Positions 1 to 11,920 of a stretch of 64,000 nucleotides of DNA are shown piece after piece (positions within the stretch are counted from its first letter, which is position 1; the number at the start of each line of letters is the position of its first letter). Location of the stretch: contig NC_059478.1 of assembly GCF_018139145.2 (NCBI RefSeq), positions 25,761,001 through 25,825,000 on the forward strand, written 5' to 3'. The notes under the pieces were generated by a model that was given only the letters and a program-made list of their open reading frames with translations, ran no database searches and was not told the DNA's origin. A program made the translations under genes and the position numbers. Origin of the DNA: Gymnogyps californianus. Lineage: Eukaryota; Chordata; Aves; Accipitriformes; Cathartidae.

Positions 1-158
1 ATGGTAGAGAACCAAGGAACCGTAATTCAATTGTTATTATATCTAAAAGTTGTATTATCTACTGTTGAGTTCCTCAGAACCACTTGCAGGAAGAAAAATT
101 TCCAAAATCTCCATCCATGAATAACCACGTAATAAAGAAAGCATGTTTCAGCTGTTAC

Positions 159-326
159 CTCCAATGGCATAGACCATTCCTCCCACCACAGCCACACCCA
201 GGCCACTCCGGGCCTGGTGGAGAGAGGACACTGTGGTCCAGTAGTGGCTGAAGGTGTCAAATCGCTCCACACAGCTGAGGGCTCTACTGTCACTCCAGCG
301 TCCTCCTTGCAGTCGGGTGTATCCAC
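159..326 (-). CDS. IPP: IPP coding exon 4 (first Kelch repeat)
   Basis: The acceptor TTTCTAG precedes 326 and the donor GGAG|GTAACA follows 159. The 168 nt encode GGYTRLQGGRWSDSRALSC, VERFDTFSHYWTTVSSLHQA and RSGLGVAVVGGMVYAIGG. The glycine doublets and the spaced Tyr/Trp are the Kelch-repeat signature. The next exons lie left of position 1; bases 1-158 are intron. Confidence 0.94.
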
Positions 327-2392
327 CTAGAAAGTAAGTAGAAAGATCATGGCTGAGTAAGAGCTTCCTGCTCATCCCCATGCTCCTGTATCTAAACCAT
401 CGCAAAAATTACAGTAACAGCCATTAGTCACTTTTAGTAGGAACTGGACTTTTCCAAGTAGCTTTGTTTCTCCAGCACACAAGGAAGAATGGTCGCCTTG
501 AGGGTCATGTAACTTGTGCCTGAGCTGACCACTTCACAACAACACTACAAATATTATCATTCATGTTCTTAGTAAAACACAGAGACCAGCCAACAGCCGT
601 CGCTATCTTAAGTTAGTATTACTTCCCACGGGGTGAAACAAGAGCATTCCCTTCCAATACAAAGCTGCAGCTTTGCTGAAAACTTGCAATTTCAAGTATC
701 CCATCACATGAACCAAAGTATCCTGGACAGAGGAAACTTCAACCTTCAGAAGAATAAGGAGTGCAGTGACTTTGCATACACCATTCCAGCAGTGAACCAT
801 GGGCAAATCCTCTGCTGATCTGCAGCTTTCCACCCAAGGCAAATAATTTCTAAAAGGCAAATCTAGGCTTTGCATGCCATGTCATAATGACAAGAAATGT
901 GAATGCTGCACCTCTGTGCAATTCTAAGCAGAAAGCAGCTAACATGGCAACTCAGCCAGATGAGACGTTTTGCTATTTTTATATCTTTTGATTTAAAAAA
1001 AAAAAAAAAATCCAGTATCTCCTTCAATACTGTAATATGAGATACTACTTCATAATTTGTTTTACAAGGTTCAAACAGGCACATTCTAACCTACTGCATA
1101 AAGGTACTTCCTGGCTTTCCTCCGGGGACGACCTTTAGAAGCTTGCAGAAAACTGCTGACCTTGTTCTCTTTGGGAGATTTACAGACTTCACAATATTCT
1201 TTCAACAGAGTTTGCAGGGCCACCCGAAGGCTGAAATCTGGAATACCTTGAGGAAACGAGCAGAATAAAAAAGGTACAGTGAAAAGTAACTTACAATAAG
1301 TAACTCAGTTGTAGAAAAGTTACTAGCTTCTCCTAAAACAGCAGACAAATCAAAATTGCCTACTAAGACTTTTTCAAAAGCATGCTTTTAAAGTAAGCTG
1401 TACTTATTTGTTAAAAAAATAGAACTTGTTTGCTATAAATCTTTTCACTTATCATGCTATTAATCTAAAAAAATCCATCAAAATCCAGTCACTCTGAACA
1501 ACACATGGTTTGCTCAAACACAAGCATGTGATATTCTTTCTTTCCTTCTTTCACTTACTTTCTATGTATTTTAATAGCCTTTGTGCTGGTAGCAGAGGGA
1601 ATCGAACAGGCTCCAGTACTTCTACGACGTATTTCTTTCTCTTCCCCACATCCTTCAAAATCCATTGCATTGCCGCTATGAAAACCTGGTACTCGTCCTC
1701 GATGCTTAGGTCCTCACTTCGCAAGATCTTAATCAGCTGCTCTTTTGTCAGCGCCAGGAACTCCTCCCCGCTCTGCACCTCCAGGAAGTGCGCGTGGATG
1801 TAGCTCTCGGTGAACTCCATCAAGTCGTGACAGGCGATCTGCTCGGAGAACTGGAAGAGGCCGATGCAGTTCAGCGGGTCGATCTGCCCCTTCAGGAACT
1901 CGCAGCAGAGCTCCACCACCTCGGTGAGCTGCAGCATGTCGGCGGCGACGATCAGCTCCTGAACGTTGTGCTCCCCGATGCTCACCACCCCTGCGGGCAC
2001 GCACACGACAGCGGGGCTCCGCTCGAGGCTGCGGCCCTCGGGCAACCGCCACCCCGGCCCGGCCGTCGGGCAACCGTCCCCGCCGCCCCCCGTCAGCCGT
2101 TACCTGTGTAGATGAAGTCGAGGAGCGTGTGGAAGGTGCCCGCCTCGACGCCCGCGATCCGCACCACATCCCGACCGGACTCCTTCATGCCGCCCGCGAA
2201 GAGCGCCGCGAAGTAGGGGCTGCTGGCCGCCAGCACCAGGCGATGCACGGCGAACGCCTCCGGGCCCACCTCCAGCCGCACGTCGCAGAAGCTCTGCCCG
2301 GCCCGCAGCCGGTTGATCTGGGCCAGGAGGAGGCGGGCGTGCCGGTCGGAGAAGGAGCTCCCGCCGCCCTTCGCGGCCGCGGCGCACGCCAT
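159..2392 (-). CDS. IPP: IPP (KLHL27), BTB-BACK-Kelch protein, 5' four coding exons (partial)
   Basis: Coding exons, in minus-strand order, are 2392-2104, 1990-1559, 1246-1091 and 326-159. All junctions are GT-AG and the reading frame stays open, giving about 349 residues. The order is BTB (roughly residues 20-125, with FCDVRL and HRLVLAASSPYFAALF), BACK (about 130-235), a basic linker (RPRRKARKYLYAVG), then the first Kelch repeat (GGYTRLQGGRWSDSRALSC). From memory this matches mammalian IPP nearly residue for residue across BACK and the first Kelch blade. The family is about 584 residues, so some 235 residues of Kelch propeller lie off the left edge. Family knowledge: Kelch proteins with BTB-BACK usually act as CUL3 ubiquitin-ligase adaptors, and IPP has been linked to actin. 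I infer a similar cytoplasmic adaptor role here. The start was chosen because MACAAAAKGGG...FSDRHARL aligns with the mammalian N-terminus. Confidence 0.95.
327..1090 (-). other. IPP: IPP intron between coding exons 3 and 4
   Basis: A 764-bp intron with GT at 1090-1089 and AG at 328-327. It contains a 16-base A run at about 995-1010. I see no other gene or recognised repeat in it. The preceding intron (1247-1558) is likewise empty. Confidence 0.85.
1091..1246 (-). CDS. IPP: IPP coding exon 3 (BACK-Kelch linker)
   Basis: The exon begins after TCCTCAAG at 1247 and ends G|GTTAGA. The 156 nt translate as SIPDFSLRVALQTLLKEYC, then EVCKSPKENKVSSFLQASKG and RPRRKARKYLYAVG, which corresponds to the linker before Kelch blade 1 in mammalian IPP. 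The frame joins both neighbours (phase 1 in, phase 1 out). The exon is too short to stand out as an ORF and was found by translating between splice sites. Confidence 0.92.
1559..1990 (-). CDS. IPP: IPP coding exon 2 (end of BTB and BACK domain)
   Basis: The acceptor CCCGCAG lies just before 1990 and the donor A|GTAAGT follows 1559. The exon encodes residues 97-240 and the first base of codon 241. It contains NVQELIVAADMLQLTEVVEL (end of BTB), then the BACK domain: CCEFLKGQIDPLNCIGLFQF, FLALTKEQLIKILRSEDLSI, and the closing RFPLLPAQRLLKYIES. Both domain boundaries and the conserved DPLNCIG and RFPLLP motifs are intact. Confidence 0.94.
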
Positions 2393-2600
2393 ACCGCTCC
2401 CTGAGGTGGCGGCACCGTCCCTCCCCCCTCGTCCCCTGCTGCCCCGCGGGGCAGCGCTGGCGCATGCGCACCACCGCTCGCGGCGCCCCGCTCTGCCCGC
2501 CAGTGGCGCATGCACGGCGCGGGGCGGGGGGGCAGGCCGTTGGCGGGAGAGCGCCCTCGCCCCGCTGAGGCGGGTGTGACTGGCGGCGGCGGGTTTCGTA
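1700..2600. promoter_or_regulatory. IPP: CpG island and promoter of IPP
   Basis: Very GC-rich, CpG-dense sequence covers IPP coding exons 1 and 2 and the sequence upstream of the start codon. Two matches to the NRF-1 consensus lie here: a full one, GCGCATGCGCA, at 2460-2470, and a near match, GGCGCATGCAC, at 2505-2515. There is no TATA box close to the ATG, which fits a housekeeping-type promoter. The exact transcription start cannot be read from sequence. Confidence 0.75.
2104..2392 (-). CDS. IPP: IPP coding exon 1 (start codon and first half of BTB)
   Basis: The ATG is at 2392-2390, in context GGTATGG (G at -3 and +4). The exon encodes residues 1-96 plus the first base of codon 97 and ends TACACAG|GTAACG, so it exits in phase 1 after FIYT. 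The following intron is only 113 bp (1991-2103). The frame stays open upstream to an ATG at 2626, but that extension is low-complexity Arg/Ala/Gly-rich and has no counterpart in the mammalian protein. Like the rest of the CpG island, the exon is very GC rich. Confidence 0.92.
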
Positions 2601-5600
2601 AAAGAGGTGTCCTGTGTGCTGAGCACCCTTCTCCCTCAGCGGGCGTAGGAGGTGGATCTGCCCTGGTTGTGGTACGTCTCTCTGATCCTTTGTCTGTGTG
2701 CTTGCCTGGTCACTTGGCCCGGTGGAGCCTGTTCACCCCCACAGGCACCTCTGGCCACCGCACCATGGGCTTGATGCCAGCTCTGTGAGGAGCTTTCTTG
2801 TCTGTGGTTAAAGCTGGTCCCCTCATAGGTTTGCCCACTGTGCCTGGTGCCGAGGTAACTGGTGAACAGCAGATGTGCTGTCACCTTATTCTCTGCCTTC
2901 ACAATCTGTCTCCCTCAGTCATATTCCCCTCAGGCATGCTTTTGCAAACTGGATTCCGAGCCACCTTAACCTGTGCTTGTGAGAGAGAAACATGGGGAGA
3001 AACCACAGCTACCATCTGCCTGGGGGAACCCCAGAGATGGCAGGCGGGCGGAACTGCCTGTCGTTAGCTTAGAACTGTGGCATCAGAGCCAGCACTGACA
3101 GGAGGCAGAGCCAGCCCACGCACCCCCTTTCTCTGTGGTGTCGTGCCATGTTTGGGCCTTCCTCTTCATTCCAGCATGGATGTTTCATCACAGTGTCCTG
3201 TAGCAGTACCATGTGAGCCACTGGGGTCAGCACTGATCCTGAGGCAGAGCATGCTTCCATCTTAGTCTGTATAATTCACTGAGTCACTGCATGCCGGAGC
3301 ACTGACCGAGGGATGAGCATCACATACTGAGATACACGCACACAGTCACTGGGTCTGGCAGAGCTGGCACTGATTCTGAGAGAAAAGCATACCTCCTGAG
3401 TTTTCCACAACTGTTCCAGCAACATGACATGCAGCCAAAGCAAAAAGCAATCAGACAGCCTCTTGGAATGCTTCCATATCTATTTACTGTGAGACTGGGA
3501 AAGAAAACCATGTCTGCTTACAGTTACAATGGTCATGGCCCCTCAGGCTTTTCTCATGATTCTGCGTTTCATTGTAATAACTTCTAAATGTGCTTCTGGA
3601 AGGAATCTGAATCGTGATACTCTCTGGGGACTGTTGGTTTCTCTGTTCATCACCATTACATTCTTGACAGTAGAGTGGTAAAATTACCTTTCAAGCTGGT
3701 CTTAAAAAAATACCCATTGAAAATACAGACCTAGATAGAAAAATAAGGTTTCTGCAAGCACACACAGTTGGATGCTTGCTGATATAAGTCAGTATAAATT
3801 TTAAGCTAGGCTAATAAATGTGTTGAGATTTTTCTTTCATTGATGAATCAGTAAAAGAAACCAGACCCCTCTTGTGCTGACGTTTTATTCATCGGAAGTG
3901 GCCTGTGAGTAAAAGGCTTAGAATTCTCCTAAATGCCAGTGGCTCAGTTGCTGGCTGATGTCAGCTGTTAGACACTTGGCCAGTACTAGGATTTCACACC
4001 GTAGCACCAAATTTACAGACACAAAATAGCGTTGCTGAGACTGCTAATTTTGCCCTGAAGGCCTGTCCTGTACTGTATTAATGTGGTTGAACGGTTCTGC
4101 CTCCAGAAGAGGGCACTGCTTCAGCATGTTTCTTCTGTAACCACACAGAAGCTGTACAAGATGGAGCTAATGCTCCTATATACTATTGTGCATGTCCCAA
4201 AACAAGCCGTAGATTTTCAGGAAAAAATCTGAAAGTACATTTGACAGTGTGAAATTGCACTGCGTAATGAGGAGCCTTTTGATTAACTAACACCAAGAAT
4301 GACAGTCATTGCAGTGAAGGAATTAAAAATGTCTTCAATTTTAATTTTATAGGCTCCTAACATGATAATTTGCCAATAAGTCAGCTGAACGCTGACTGAC
4401 ATATAGGACAGGTGACAAAAAAAGGCATGCTCTATGCTCCTCAAGTGTCCCACTGCTCACGCCTGCACAGAAGTGCTGCTGTCACAGTACCAAAACCCCT
4501 CAGGGAGAAGAATCTCAAAACCAAGCTATTCAGGCTTTCTCTTGAAAACACCCTGTACTGTGCCAGAGCGCCATGAAGCATTGCAGTCCTCCCTGTGTTA
4601 TCCCAAAGAGGCCCATGGCTGCTCAGATTTCCCTGGCTGAAGGCTTCTCAGGAGAACCTTTCCAGATGCCTGGAAGATGTTCTGCTGAGCTGAGTAAGGT
4701 GTCTGTGCTCCTTTTCTCAAATCCTGCAGATGGTGGTGTTACTACAGGATGATACATTTCAATATGCAACAAAAATGAGTGGCTAAAAGGTGTTGCATGT
4801 GTGGGTGTTGTAGTTCTCCTCTGTTACAGGAAGATCTTTGTTAGATCTAAGTTTTTTTCCTTTTTTTTTTTTTTTCCTGAATGGAAAGATGGAGGGCTTT
4901 TACTCTCAAAAAACTAAGAGAGAAATAATTTATTTGAAAGTGCAGTTTTGCCTGTCTTGCCTCTATTCAGAAGCCTGTCCATTATATCTATAGCTTTGGG
5001 GATCATTTTAACGTAGTATTCAAGCAGTATCCTTACCATACTTGGCTGCTAAAATTCTCTCTTGCAGAGGAGACATGAAACTCAGGCCTTGACTATTTGT
5101 AGGTATGACAAATCCTATGAGATGTTTTGTGATAGGGAGCCACTTTCCATGACAGTCAACCAGAATGTGCCAGGTCAAGTTCCTCCCCAAGTTTCAATGG
5201 GTATGAAATCTTCACTTCCCGTTCCAAACTGCAGTGCATCCCTGCACTTTGTCCTCTGTGCTAAGGTATCTGCTATAATCTTTCAGTGGTACAGTCTGTT
5301 GCCATTTTAATTACTAATTACCCACTGTAGTTACTACTTGTATTTTAATGCACTTGACCTATCAGAGGAGAGGTGTTGGACTGCCTCACCAAAATGGAAA
5401 GGAGCTTACTTTATGTTTTGGTGTCCAGGTCACAAAACCTTCATAGGACACAACCATTTTTGCTCCACTTCCCTAAGTTTCATAAGGACTTGAACTCAGA
5501 CTTCTCCCAGGGAAGCCAAAATTGCAGAAGTACAGAGCCACCAAGAATTTATGAGGACTAGAAATATCTGTAGTGCACTAAACTACATCTCTTACACTTC

Positions 5601-6016
5601 CAAGACACCTTCTCTCTGTTAAGGCCAACGTTTGCCCAGGTGTCCCATTTACTCTGTATTTCTCAAAGACAATGGTGGTTAACCCATTATCACCCCAATG
5701 GGACTGGTTATTATGTTGTCTACTCAGTCAAAAGCCTCTAATGAGCTACAGGCACTAGATTCTAATTAGATACCTGCATAAACCTCTTGTTAGCTTACGT
5801 TTTTATGTGATACATAAGCTTTAGTGGATGAAGAAGCTTCCCTTCAGGGTCTGAATGTTTCCCGTCTCAGTAGGTAAAGGCATTGTGCTTCACAGTGAGA
5901 TAACACATTTTCTAGACTTAAGCCAGGCATGAGAACACTCTCTCTTGGCAGGTTTGGGCCAGGCCCAATAGCTATTACCTTCATTCCTGTGAGGGTTAAT
6001 GAATCTTTATGATTAT

Positions 6017-6034
6017 GTGTGTGTGTGTGTGTGT
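6017..6034. repeat. (TG)n dinucleotide run
   Basis: About nine uninterrupted TG units in intergenic sequence. Confidence 0.85.
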
Positions 6035-6246
6035 AAGGTAGAGGTCTGAACTGGAATTGAACCAAAGATGGAGAGCAAGAGGGGTCCCCAAAGCTAGTCT
6101 TTCTGCACAGGCAGCCCCAGAATATAGGGCTTGTGTGAAAACCTTTAAGTTTTCACACTACCATCAAGGTGGTGATGGCTCTGTCCATTTCTCAGCTGAA
6201 CTGTTAATGGCTAGGGAAAAGCTCATTGAAGTGCCATGCTGAATGA

Positions 6247-6318
6247 TTCCCTTTCCCTTCCCTTCCCTTCCCTTCCCTTCCCTTCCCTTCCCTTCCCTTC
6301 CCTTCCCTTCCCTTCCCC
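6247..6318. repeat. (TTCCC)n pentanucleotide microsatellite
   Basis: About 14 near-perfect CCCTT/AAGGG units in a polypurine-polypyrimidine tract. A minus-strand ORF through it, reading GKGRE repeats, is a translation of the microsatellite and not a gene. Length is probably polymorphic. Confidence 0.97.
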
Positions 6319-9019
6319 TTTTTTGTCTTTAGATGCCTTTGTGAACTTTTTTGTCTATTTTGGAATTTGTAATTAAGTATTTTTATTACTTTCACTGTAA
6401 TATGGCTTCAGGTAAAGGTGACATTAAGGTAACTGCTTTAATCACAGTTGTCAGTCCAGATAGGTTTAGCATTCCTGAACTGAGTATTGAGAAGCTCTCC
6501 CGAGTATCCACATTGCACCAAAGGTACTGAGAAGCAGGCTGTGCTAGAGTCCAGCTGAGTGGGGTGATGCCCTCCAATGACCAGCCATACCCTGGGGAGC
6601 CATTTGGCAGGCAGCAAAAGTGGGGAGCATGTCTGAGCTGCAAGAGCCTCCAGAGGGAATGTGACATTCCCAGTGAGTAATGCACAGATAATGGCTTGTG
6701 ATTTCAGGAGCACTGGCAATATTTCACTGGTGTGTGCTCCAGGCTTCACCTTCACAATAGTGTTGGGTAGAAAGGTGACTGGTGTATGATAAAAAGTAAT
6801 AAAAAAAGGAAAGAAACTTTTTCAGTCTTAAAATATGCCCTAGCAATGAAAGGATTGTGTCATCTGACCTACTTGTGTGGAGAGGTTTGTGTTCTGGGTA
6901 CACTTACCTAGCAGGAAGTTTGGAATTCCAGTGAAACTGGGAATGTTGTGCAACATGTGTGGCTACAGTTCCCCACCAGTTAGAAGATTCTTGCATTTAA
7001 GCATAGAACTGGAGCAATTCCAGGCAATTTCAGTTAAAGTAAACATCCTGGATGCAGTGTGTCAGATACTAGCACAATATTGTTTTAGTCTTTCTCATTC
7101 CTCCTGTGGGAATAATCATTCCATGAAGAAGGAAAGTGATCTAATGAGAGAATTAACTCAAGAGCTTGAACATTGAATTAATCACAGCTGTCTGAGAGGG
7201 GAACCAAGGCAAACTCCGCAGAGAGCTCACTGCATTTCCAAGGAAGGAGGCCAAAAGAATACTAAGACTCGGATAGCAGTTGGTGATCAAAACAGAGGCA
7301 GAAGAGATATGCTTTTAGTAGCTAAAGGGAAGCAAAACTGTGCAGCAGAGAGAGTTTCCTCCCTCATTTCTCTGAGAAGTTAAATCTCAGGAGCAGGGGA
7401 TCGCTGCAACTTTTTCTTGGAGATGTTGAAAGCTGCCAGATTGTTGGGGTCTGATTCTAACTGTGCCCTCACACTTATCTGAAGTAGATGATTGATTTCA
7501 TAGCTTGGCTCTTTTTTCACTGTTGTCTAGAGTTGTCCTGCAGCTTCATGCTGAATTAGACCTGCTCGCTTAAGGTGACTTTATCAAAGGTGCAGGTCTT
7601 TTTTTGCCAAAAGGAAAAATGAGTTGTGCTTGACAATTATCAGTCTTCAGGCACGTGGGACTTTAGTCTTGCCATTAGTAAAGTTTAGCAATGTTTCAAA
7701 TTGTAATCCAAATCCTAATGCTTTTTGGACTCTTTACTTAACTCTTCTTGTCTAAATCACCGTGTTCCCTTGGATAATAAAGTAGAGCAAACACACAACA
7801 GACCTGTGAGCTGTCTACAGCATGTGGCATTTTTTAAAATAACTCCAAGTTATGCAAACCTTTTGAACAGAAAAAAGGAAGGAAAATAACCAGAAAATGT
7901 GCATAAATTCAGCTAATTTTACTCCCTTTATTTTATATAGTCATTAGATATATACTAGGAGCATGTTTGCCCTCCTAGAAGGTATTGCACTTGCGTTGAC
8001 AGAGCTTGTGAGCTGATTTCATTGAGAAGATGGATAGAGTTAAACTCTGCCTGATACCTACCACATTCCACAGACTGTGTGTGCAGTGGGGTCATTCCAG
8101 AAGCAGCGCCTCCGTGGAATGTGAGATACGTCACGACCTCTGAGTAACTGTTAGTAGGATGTCTGCAGGTCCTGCATCTGCTTGCTTTGTGAGTCAGGAC
8201 TTCCAGGGCTCTGCATAGACTGAAGCCTTAAAAGATTAAAACTTCCATAGTGTAACATTTCAACTGTAAATGGCATAGGTTGCTACTACGCACCCCAGCT
8301 CCTTGGCTGCTCTGTTCCCTTGCCATGTATTTCCCTGGATGAATTTTTTCCTTGATTTACCTTTCCTGACCAAGCGTTTTTCATCTCCCTTTTCAGAATT
8401 TCACCTTTGGGGGCTTGGACTAGTCCTCTGGTTAGAAAGATCGTTTTTATTCTAATCTTGTCCTTCAAAGTGCTTGCAAATCTCTACTTCATTGTCTGAG
8501 TAAACAGAAGTGTTGATGAGAATCAGAACAGACCTTTTGGGATTCCTAACAGAAGCCCTATCTGTGTTTAATGACAACATACTCATAGTAATATTTTAAT
8601 ATATTTTTTTAACCAGTTGTGCACCCATGTTATGGTGATTTCGTTTGCATTTTGGTTTTCTCAGTTTGCTTCTCAGAATGTTACATCAAATGTTATCAAA
8701 ACTCTTAAAAAGCCATATCGCATCTACAGTTTTCCCTTTTTCTGCAGGCTGATTGTCTCTCAGCAAGGGAAATCAGCCTGTTTTGACATTATTTATCTTA
8801 AATAATCTAACAATTATTATTTTAATAATTTCGTTGTCCTTCAAGGTACATGGAAATGCATTGTTTAATAACTTGTTCTATTTTTTGGATGCTCAGGTTT
8901 TTGCAATATTTTATTTCATAAAATCTCTTTTATAATTTTTGCATAATAACTTTTGTCCAAGGATCACCTTACAAAGTGCAACTCCATTTGCAGTGTGAAA
9001 TAAGGCTCTGAAACAGAAC

Positions 9020-9180
9020 TTGTCCGTGCTAGTCCTAGTTCTGCAATACTTGCAATGATCAGATAAGTCTCTTACTGACGCTCTCCCACTGACTCAGTTT
9101 GCTTCTCACTACTTATTTTCCTCTCAGGTATATTTTGAAGATTAATGAATATTTATAAAATGCTCTGAGTGAAACCTGCA
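9020..9180 (+). repeat. MIR-like SINE
   Basis: The order of motifs follows the MIR consensus on the plus strand: AGTCCTAGTTCTGC, then GATCAGATAAGTCTCTTA, ACTCAGTTTGCTTCTC, and GAAGATTAATGAATATTTAT followed by AAAATGCTCTGAGTG. It is highly diverged, as expected of an old amniote CORE-SINE. Recognised by eye, without a library search. Confidence 0.6.
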
Positions 9181-9885
9181 CATGAAAAATGCAACAGAAG
9201 TTGAAAATGTCATAATTACTGATGCTTATTATTTTTTAAAAAGGAAACTATATTGCAATCAATATCCATGGAGAATTATGAACTATAAAAATAGAGTGAG
9301 GACTCTAAAGTTACTACCGGAATTTGTGGCTGGCACAACTAAACTGAAGGTGAAAACAACTGAGAAACCTGAAGAAAGCCTTGCAATGGCACAAGGTACA
9401 GTGGGCAAGTTTTGTTAACAATGCTTAGTATTGAAATATATGCAGGATGAAGTATTACAGAAGGAGGATGAAATCCTTTTCAGTCTGCAAGTAATTAAAG
9501 ATGAGGTTCATGATCATAAGTAACATTAATAATTTTAAAGCAGCAGGCTCAGATAACCTATAGAGCGCTAACAACTGTCAAGAGAGTTCTCATTTGTAAT
9601 AACTCCTGGCACTTCAGTGAAATTTCAGAAGACTCATAGTATTGTGCCAGTGTTTAAGGAAAGAAAATTAAATAAACAGAGCAAGCAGGATGACCCAGCT
9701 AGCTGTGTTATGGTTAACGTGACACCAGTCCCAAGTAGCACAGTACAAAAGCTGATACTGAGCCAGGTCGTAAATAAATCAACAACTGGCAATAATTTTT
9801 ATTTTTATCAACATTGTCTTGTTGATAAATCCAATTTACTTTATTGATAAAGGTTGTAAGTCTGTTTCCTATAGATTAGTGTAGG

Positions 9886-9909
9886 AACATATTTCACAAC
9901 ATATTTCAC
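9886..9909. repeat. Two-copy 12-bp tandem repeat
   Basis: AACATATTTCAC occurs twice back to back with no mismatch. Probably a simple slippage duplication. Confidence 0.9.
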
Positions 9910-11821
9910 AAAGCATTTGATCTACCATTGTGACATTTTGATAAAGATCTTAGTCAAGTCTAGTGTCACTTGTATTTGAATAAAACATATCTGGATCAAT
10001 GAAAGAATGACCAAGAGGTGTCGGACAATTTCTATGCTAGGGACAACTGAGTAGTTCTTGACTTTTTGGCTTAGAAAAGAGATGACCTAGAAGAAATATG
10101 GTAGCTCTGCAGAATTATTGGGGTCAGAAAAGAGTTACATGGTTTGCTTAGGGTACCTCATGAGTCAGTGGGAAAGTTAAGAATAGAAGCTAAATGGTCT
10201 TGGTCCCTTAGCTGCTGTAGGATCCAGTGCTGTTCAAGAGCATGCAATAACCAGTCTCATGGGTCATCCTGAAACTGAGCATGGAAGAATTGTTTGTTGA
10301 GAGTGGTTTCAAGAGTAATTTAGCCAGAGCAAAGAGAATAAAGTGGAATGGGAAGAAAAAGAACAGAGACACAAGCAGAAACAATTGTGCTATACTCAAC
10401 AAAAAAATTGAAGGAAATCTTTGGCCATAGTGATACAGAAAAAGTTGGTGTTATGGCAGTGAGAGGGAATAATTAATTCTTGAATTTTGAGCACACCAAA
10501 ATAAAAAGTAGGAAAACTTCTGCTCTCATTCAGGTGCAATAAAGAAGGACAGGAAAGAATGGAGTTAGTGAAATGGGGGGAAAAATGACTGTCAGAGCTT
10601 TACAGCAGACCAAATTCTTGTTCTTTCTTTTCAAACAGTAGAACTGACAAATTGAGTTAGCGCAAAACACAGATGTAGCAAAGTATAATTCTAAAAACAA
10701 TTCAGTGCAGGAATTATTCCGTTGTTAAATATACTGAGAAGCTGGTTGGAAGCAGAGCATGACCTAATGAGTTTAGCATTACTATTGCAGCTGTGTGAAA
10801 CCATTCCAATAAATAAACAGCCCAGTAAAGAAATTGTGCTGGATTTTTAAGATTCTCCTAGTTCAACAGAATGTGCCAAGTCATTGTTTTAACTGTGGGC
10901 CAGATCCTTAAATGCTGTAAGGTGCCTAGCTCCATAGCAAGCACTGAGATGCTGATTTTCACAATTTGATAATCTAACCCCCCAGATTAAATCCATCTCA
11001 TGGTTTCCCTGGTGATACCACTATGAAAGGCCGTACAGAACTCTACAGCGATGTCAGAGGGAGTATGGATGCATAACTGAAAACAGAGTTTCATTCATCC
11101 TTACCTGACGAGTCCCTCTGGGACTGGTGCAGATTTTGGTTTTACTTTGACCATAACAGTGATGCTGGGAAGCAGAAATACTGATTGGAGAAACCTGACT
11201 TGGGCCCTCCCTGACACTTCTGTTTGTCAGAGATCATTCTGTTTGGAATCATTCAGTGGGATTAATTGCACTCAAAATTATGCTTTAAATTCATATTGTA
11301 GGAGACTTTTGTACTGCTGTTGTTTAAGGTAAAAGCCCAGTGCAACAGACCGTGCATACTGTATACTGGCAATATATGGATCCAAGGATTTATCTAGTAC
11401 ACCACAATCCCCTGTTTTGCAAGAATGTTTTTGAGATACAAAATAAATACGTTTTCAGTGCTCAGTAGCCAGGCTCACTGACCTATTTCTGCCTGCAGCA
11501 TTTCTTCTTTATCTGAGCAGAGCCAGGCACACAGGAACTCGTGACAGGAGTGCTGTGTGCCTATGCTAATGAAGGGTTTGGGTTGAAGATTTGGTGCATT
11601 ACTGGCATGGCCTTCCAGAGGTCTCTAGTTCTCACTGTTCCACCTTAAGTCAGCAGGAGCTGCCTGTGCCTCTCCTCTTTGAAAGTCAACCCCTAGTTGT
11701 TACCTTCAGGCTTCTAGCTGTTCAGTTCAAGTCACAAGATTACACCTGTGCTAACCCGTCTGGGAGCTTTGTGATGCAGATGCAAAAACATCAGAGAAAG
11801 ATTAATATAACCAGCCATTGA

Positions 11822-11827
11822 TTTATT
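11822..11827 (-). terminator. Polyadenylation signal of RBP (AATAAA)
   Basis: TTTATT on the plus strand reads AATAAA on the minus strand. It lies about 95 nt past the RBP stop codon (11923-11921), implying a short 3' UTR ending near 11,800. Confidence 0.7.
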
Positions 11828-11920
11828 ATGTTCTAGGAAATAAGGGATAAAGCAGGCTGGCGTGATGCCCTGAGCCCAGCCTCCACGATTTCTCTTGTCC
11901 TGACATACATCCACCAGCAT

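Larger units (their letters stand above)
2601..11800. other. Intergenic sequence between IPP and RBP
   Basis: No spliced or single-exon gene could be supported here. Short ORFs are scattered and low in protein-like character. Contents listed separately: three degenerate similar blocks at about 3,066-3,400, a TG run, a CCCTT microsatellite, a MIR-like SINE, a 12-bp tandem pair and a hairpin near 9,804. The last part, just below 11,827, is downstream of the RBP polyadenylation signal. Confidence 0.6.

Noticed and set aside
1788..2579. Plus-strand and out-of-frame minus-strand ORFs over IPP exons 1 and 2
   Set aside because: Shadows of the IPP coding frame and its CpG island; no family resemblance.
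6204..6395. Minus-strand ORF with repeated GKGRE
   Set aside because: Direct translation of the CCCTT microsatellite.
10880..11060. GGCCAGATCC-type start resembling an amniote hAT MITE or SINE
   Set aside because: Only the first bases fit; no matching inverted end was found.
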